Origin: Epiperipatus broadwayi | Lineage: Eukaryota; Onychophora; Udeonychophora; Euonychophora; Peripatidae | DNA: 64,000 nt | Assembly: GCA_028023455.1 (NCBI GenBank) | Contig: JAQFVV010000030.1 | Span: forward strand, 8,704,876 to 8,768,875 | Direction of reading: 5' to 3' | Notes under the pieces: model-generated | Told to the model about the DNA's origin: nothing | Seen by the model: only the letters and a program-made list of their open reading frames with translations | Databases searched by the model: none | Shown here: positions 61,881 to 64,000 of the stretch, piece after piece | Position numbering within the stretch: the stretch's first letter is position 1 | How the letters are laid out: each line of letters begins with the position of its first letter | Translations under genes and position numbers: made by a program

Positions 61881-63239
61881 ATTTTCGAATAATCCTATGG
61901 TCTATGTACATTAGCATTTGTTTTATTTTATTTAACAGATTTTATTTGACAAACCAAATAATATAGTTTTGAGAATGGGCATGCTTTAAAGCTTTCAATC
62001 CTGCAACTTGTTTCCTGAAAAAAACTGTTTAGGATTCCCTCATCCTATTCTCCATTTCTTCTGAAAACCTTGATATAATAAATAATTTTGGTAGTCCTCA
62101 ATTCAATAATTACTGATTAATGCACCTTTGTAATCAGTCTCATCTGGGCTTGTCAAATAAAAAATCTCATCATTTTTGGGAACCTCTGTGCAAATGCCTA
62201 TATGCTACAGCTAACATTATGTCTCCCCCAGATAATTTAAAGTGAAATGAAATGCCAATCGAAAATGTTCAAGAGTTTTTTGGAGCTTCTTTTATCAACT
62301 GAACATTATAATCTTCAGAAATTGATTTAATATCCTTAGGTATTGATCAAGACTGCTAAAATTTATTATTGGTTCTTCTTTCTGGATTCTTTTTGTTTCT
62401 CTGGGTAAATCATTATTTCTATGTGCTTAGTGCACCCTTTTTCTCCACTTACTTTTCATCTGATAAGAACTGATCAATATACTTGTTCATTATACATTGA
62501 CTTGCTTTTATCTGTTAAATCCTTTCTACCATCTTCACACTCACTAATGGACAATTATTTTCTTTTAGATTTCTTTTCTACTCTCTTGTAGTATTTATAT
62601 ATATATTATCATAATGTTTTTACCGTTTCCTCAATCTCTTTCATTTCTATTTTTATCTGCAACAATTGTTTTGGCTATTTCCGTTATTTTAACACCTTTA
62701 CTTATTCCATACAAATATTGTATCATATCCTCCATTTTTTTCTCTAGCTTTTCCTTATTATATTTAATAGTTTTCATTTCATTGACAATCTCCTTTACCT
62801 TCTGACAATTTTATTCAACTTTTTATTTAGCTAACTTATCATTGATATTTTTCACAACTTTTACTGATAACTTTATATTTATCTGAGATTTTTTTTTTCA
62901 TGCCAGTCTTCATATCATAATATTTTTATCCATATCTTGTATAATTTGAAACCATTTCAAAACTAGGTATCCCTTCTGCTCTATTTCTTAAATTGATACT
63001 TATATGTTATTTTATTTTTTTTATATCTTTTTGCAGATTGTGATTATGATGCCTTTTTCAATTGCTGCTCTATTATTATTTATAGATTTTAGTTATTACT
63101 TTTTTGTTATTCTATTAATTTTGATCTGTTTGTTTCTTCCTAAGTAATTCTCTTTGTTTTTTTTCCATGAATATTCAAGTCTTAGTATAACTAATTCAAA
63201 GCTAACTGCATTTAAGATATTTTAACTTGCCCTACAATT
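61881..63239. other. possible old transposon DNA, unassigned
   Basis: The minus strand shows broken lysine/glutamate-rich reading frames (for example near 62690-62800), but nothing I can name. The plus-strand frame at 62614-62805 is antisense to these. Confidence 0.3.
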
Positions 63240-63405
63240 TGGAAGACATAATAGATATAGGAAGTACTTGTTCTTTATTACTATATAATTCTTGATAAAA
63301 GTCTTCTACCCATTTCATGATGTCATCTCTTTTTAGTAATAATTCCATGTTTTTTTTCTTATTGCAAATATAAATTTCCTATCACTACCAAAATGTTGTT
63401 TTACA
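63240..63405 (-). mobile_element. RTE-type LINE, copy 3 (internal fragment)
   Basis: The reverse complement is collinear with about 22920-23085 of copy 1. It includes GTAAAACAACATTTTGGTA, TTACTAAAAAGAGATGACAT and AGAATTATATAGTAATAAAGAA. Both ends stop abruptly. It carries neither the RT active site nor the 3' tail. It lies against the end of a piggyBac remnant. Confidence 0.85.
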
Positions 63406-63469
63406 CTCTTATATGGAAGAAATTAATAGTTCTACTTATATACTTTTGGGACATGTAATAACAGTGTAA

Positions 63470-64000
63470 TTACATCATGAAATCATTATAAAGCGTTTCT
63501 ATTGCTCTTTGCCTTGATGGCAGAAAACGTTTTTTTTTAAGTATCCAAATAAATTAGCTCCTCTTTCATAACTCTGTAAACACTTCTATGGGCCTAAATT
63601 AATTGTCTACTGTGACATTTTTGTTGGAATTGTGCATTGGCTTCACCAATCTAACAACAGATTGAAATGACATGCTAAATCATTTTTCTTCTTCATTCAA
63701 CCTCTTACTGTCAGAATCTTTTCTTGTATATACACATTTAAAAGATAACTGTTTAAAGCATCAATGAAACTCAAGTTTTATTCCGTATTTCCCAAACTTT
63801 TTTGGCATATAAATTTTAAATCTAATCAGAATGTTCTCCTAAATGTCACAAACATTTCATCAATGCAAACTTGTGTTCCAATGACATAATTTTATAATTT
63901 TCTACAAATATTTCAAATAACTTACTAATAGTAGCTGTAGAATCACTTTTTTCTCACTCTATTCTATCATCAGGATTACCAAAATGAAAACAGCAAAGTA
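63470..64000 (-). pseudogene. piggyBac-type transposase remnant, running off the right edge
   Basis: In shifting minus-strand frames I read QVCIDEMFVTFR (about 63840-63880, with the conserved acidic pair of piggyBac), then YMPKKFGKYGIKLEFH (about 63770-63815), DALNSYLLNVYI, and a later ANLFGYLKKKRFLPSRQ (about 63515-63565). These match the order of motifs in piggyBac/PGBD transposases. At least four frame breaks and stops make it non-functional. The N-terminal part lies beyond 64000, and the C-terminal cysteine-rich region is missing, probably replaced by the RTE fragment. Confidence 0.75.

Noticed and set aside
1-64000. CRISPR arrays, bacterial operons, rRNA genes
   Set aside because: No regularly spaced short repeats with unique spacers, no Shine-Dalgarno gene series and no rRNA-like sequence were seen. 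The tandem arrays present have no variable spacers.

Overview
The window looks like animal nuclear DNA. It is strongly AT-rich, has spliced exons with GT/AG sites, very long introns, and many eukaryotic transposable elements: Ty3/gypsy LTR, RTE-type LINE, Penelope-like (PLE), hAT, piggyBac, MULE-like elements and tRNA-derived short repeats. There are no operons, ribosome binding sites or CRISPR arrays. The PX-domain gene and the repeat mixture fit an invertebrate, possibly a mollusc with an expanded genome; that placement is inference.

The only host gene I can support well is on the minus strand. Three exons (50726-50783, 36827-36902, 17055-17239) join in perfect codon phase. They encode most of a PX (phosphoinositide-binding) domain of the p47phox/NOXO1/SH3PXD2 type plus the following linker. 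The introns between them are about 13.8 kb and 19.6 kb and hold most of the mobile elements. The N-terminal exon(s) probably lie beyond 64000, and the SH3-coding part lies below 17055, mostly outside the window or unrecognised. Weaker evidence suggests plus-strand exons at 5637-5732 (non-coding) and 49283-49387 (open).

Layout: 1-7341 is AT-rich with a 117-bp direct repeat pair and a 4 x 28 bp array. 7342-14820 is a full-length minus-strand gypsy-type element with about 1.6-kb LTRs that differ at only about 12 sites, yet gag-pol is broken in at least five places. 22620-24578 is a 5'-truncated RTE LINE, with relatives at 34799-35546 and 63240-63405. 29535-29637 is a small tRNA-derived SINE with a 16-bp target duplication. 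30468-32974 is a head-to-head PLE dimer, one half with an intact RT (partial)-GIY-YIG reading frame. 36396-36796, 44341-44983 and 54416-55830 are also head-to-head. They belong to a second PLE family whose 3' end carries a tRNA-like A-box/B-box module and a hairpin motif. 47165-49060 and 56215-58448 are two related non-autonomous MULE-like elements with terminal inverted repeats, subterminal hairpin arrays and internal tandem repeats. 51810-54401 is a decayed hAT element with its terminal repeats and 8-bp duplication. 63470-64000 is a piggyBac transposase remnant running off the right edge.

The most interesting material is the pair of MULE-like elements and the PLE family that joins a tRNA-like promoter module to a PLE 3' terminus. 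One of its insertions sits about 15-25 bp from the splice donor of a PX exon.
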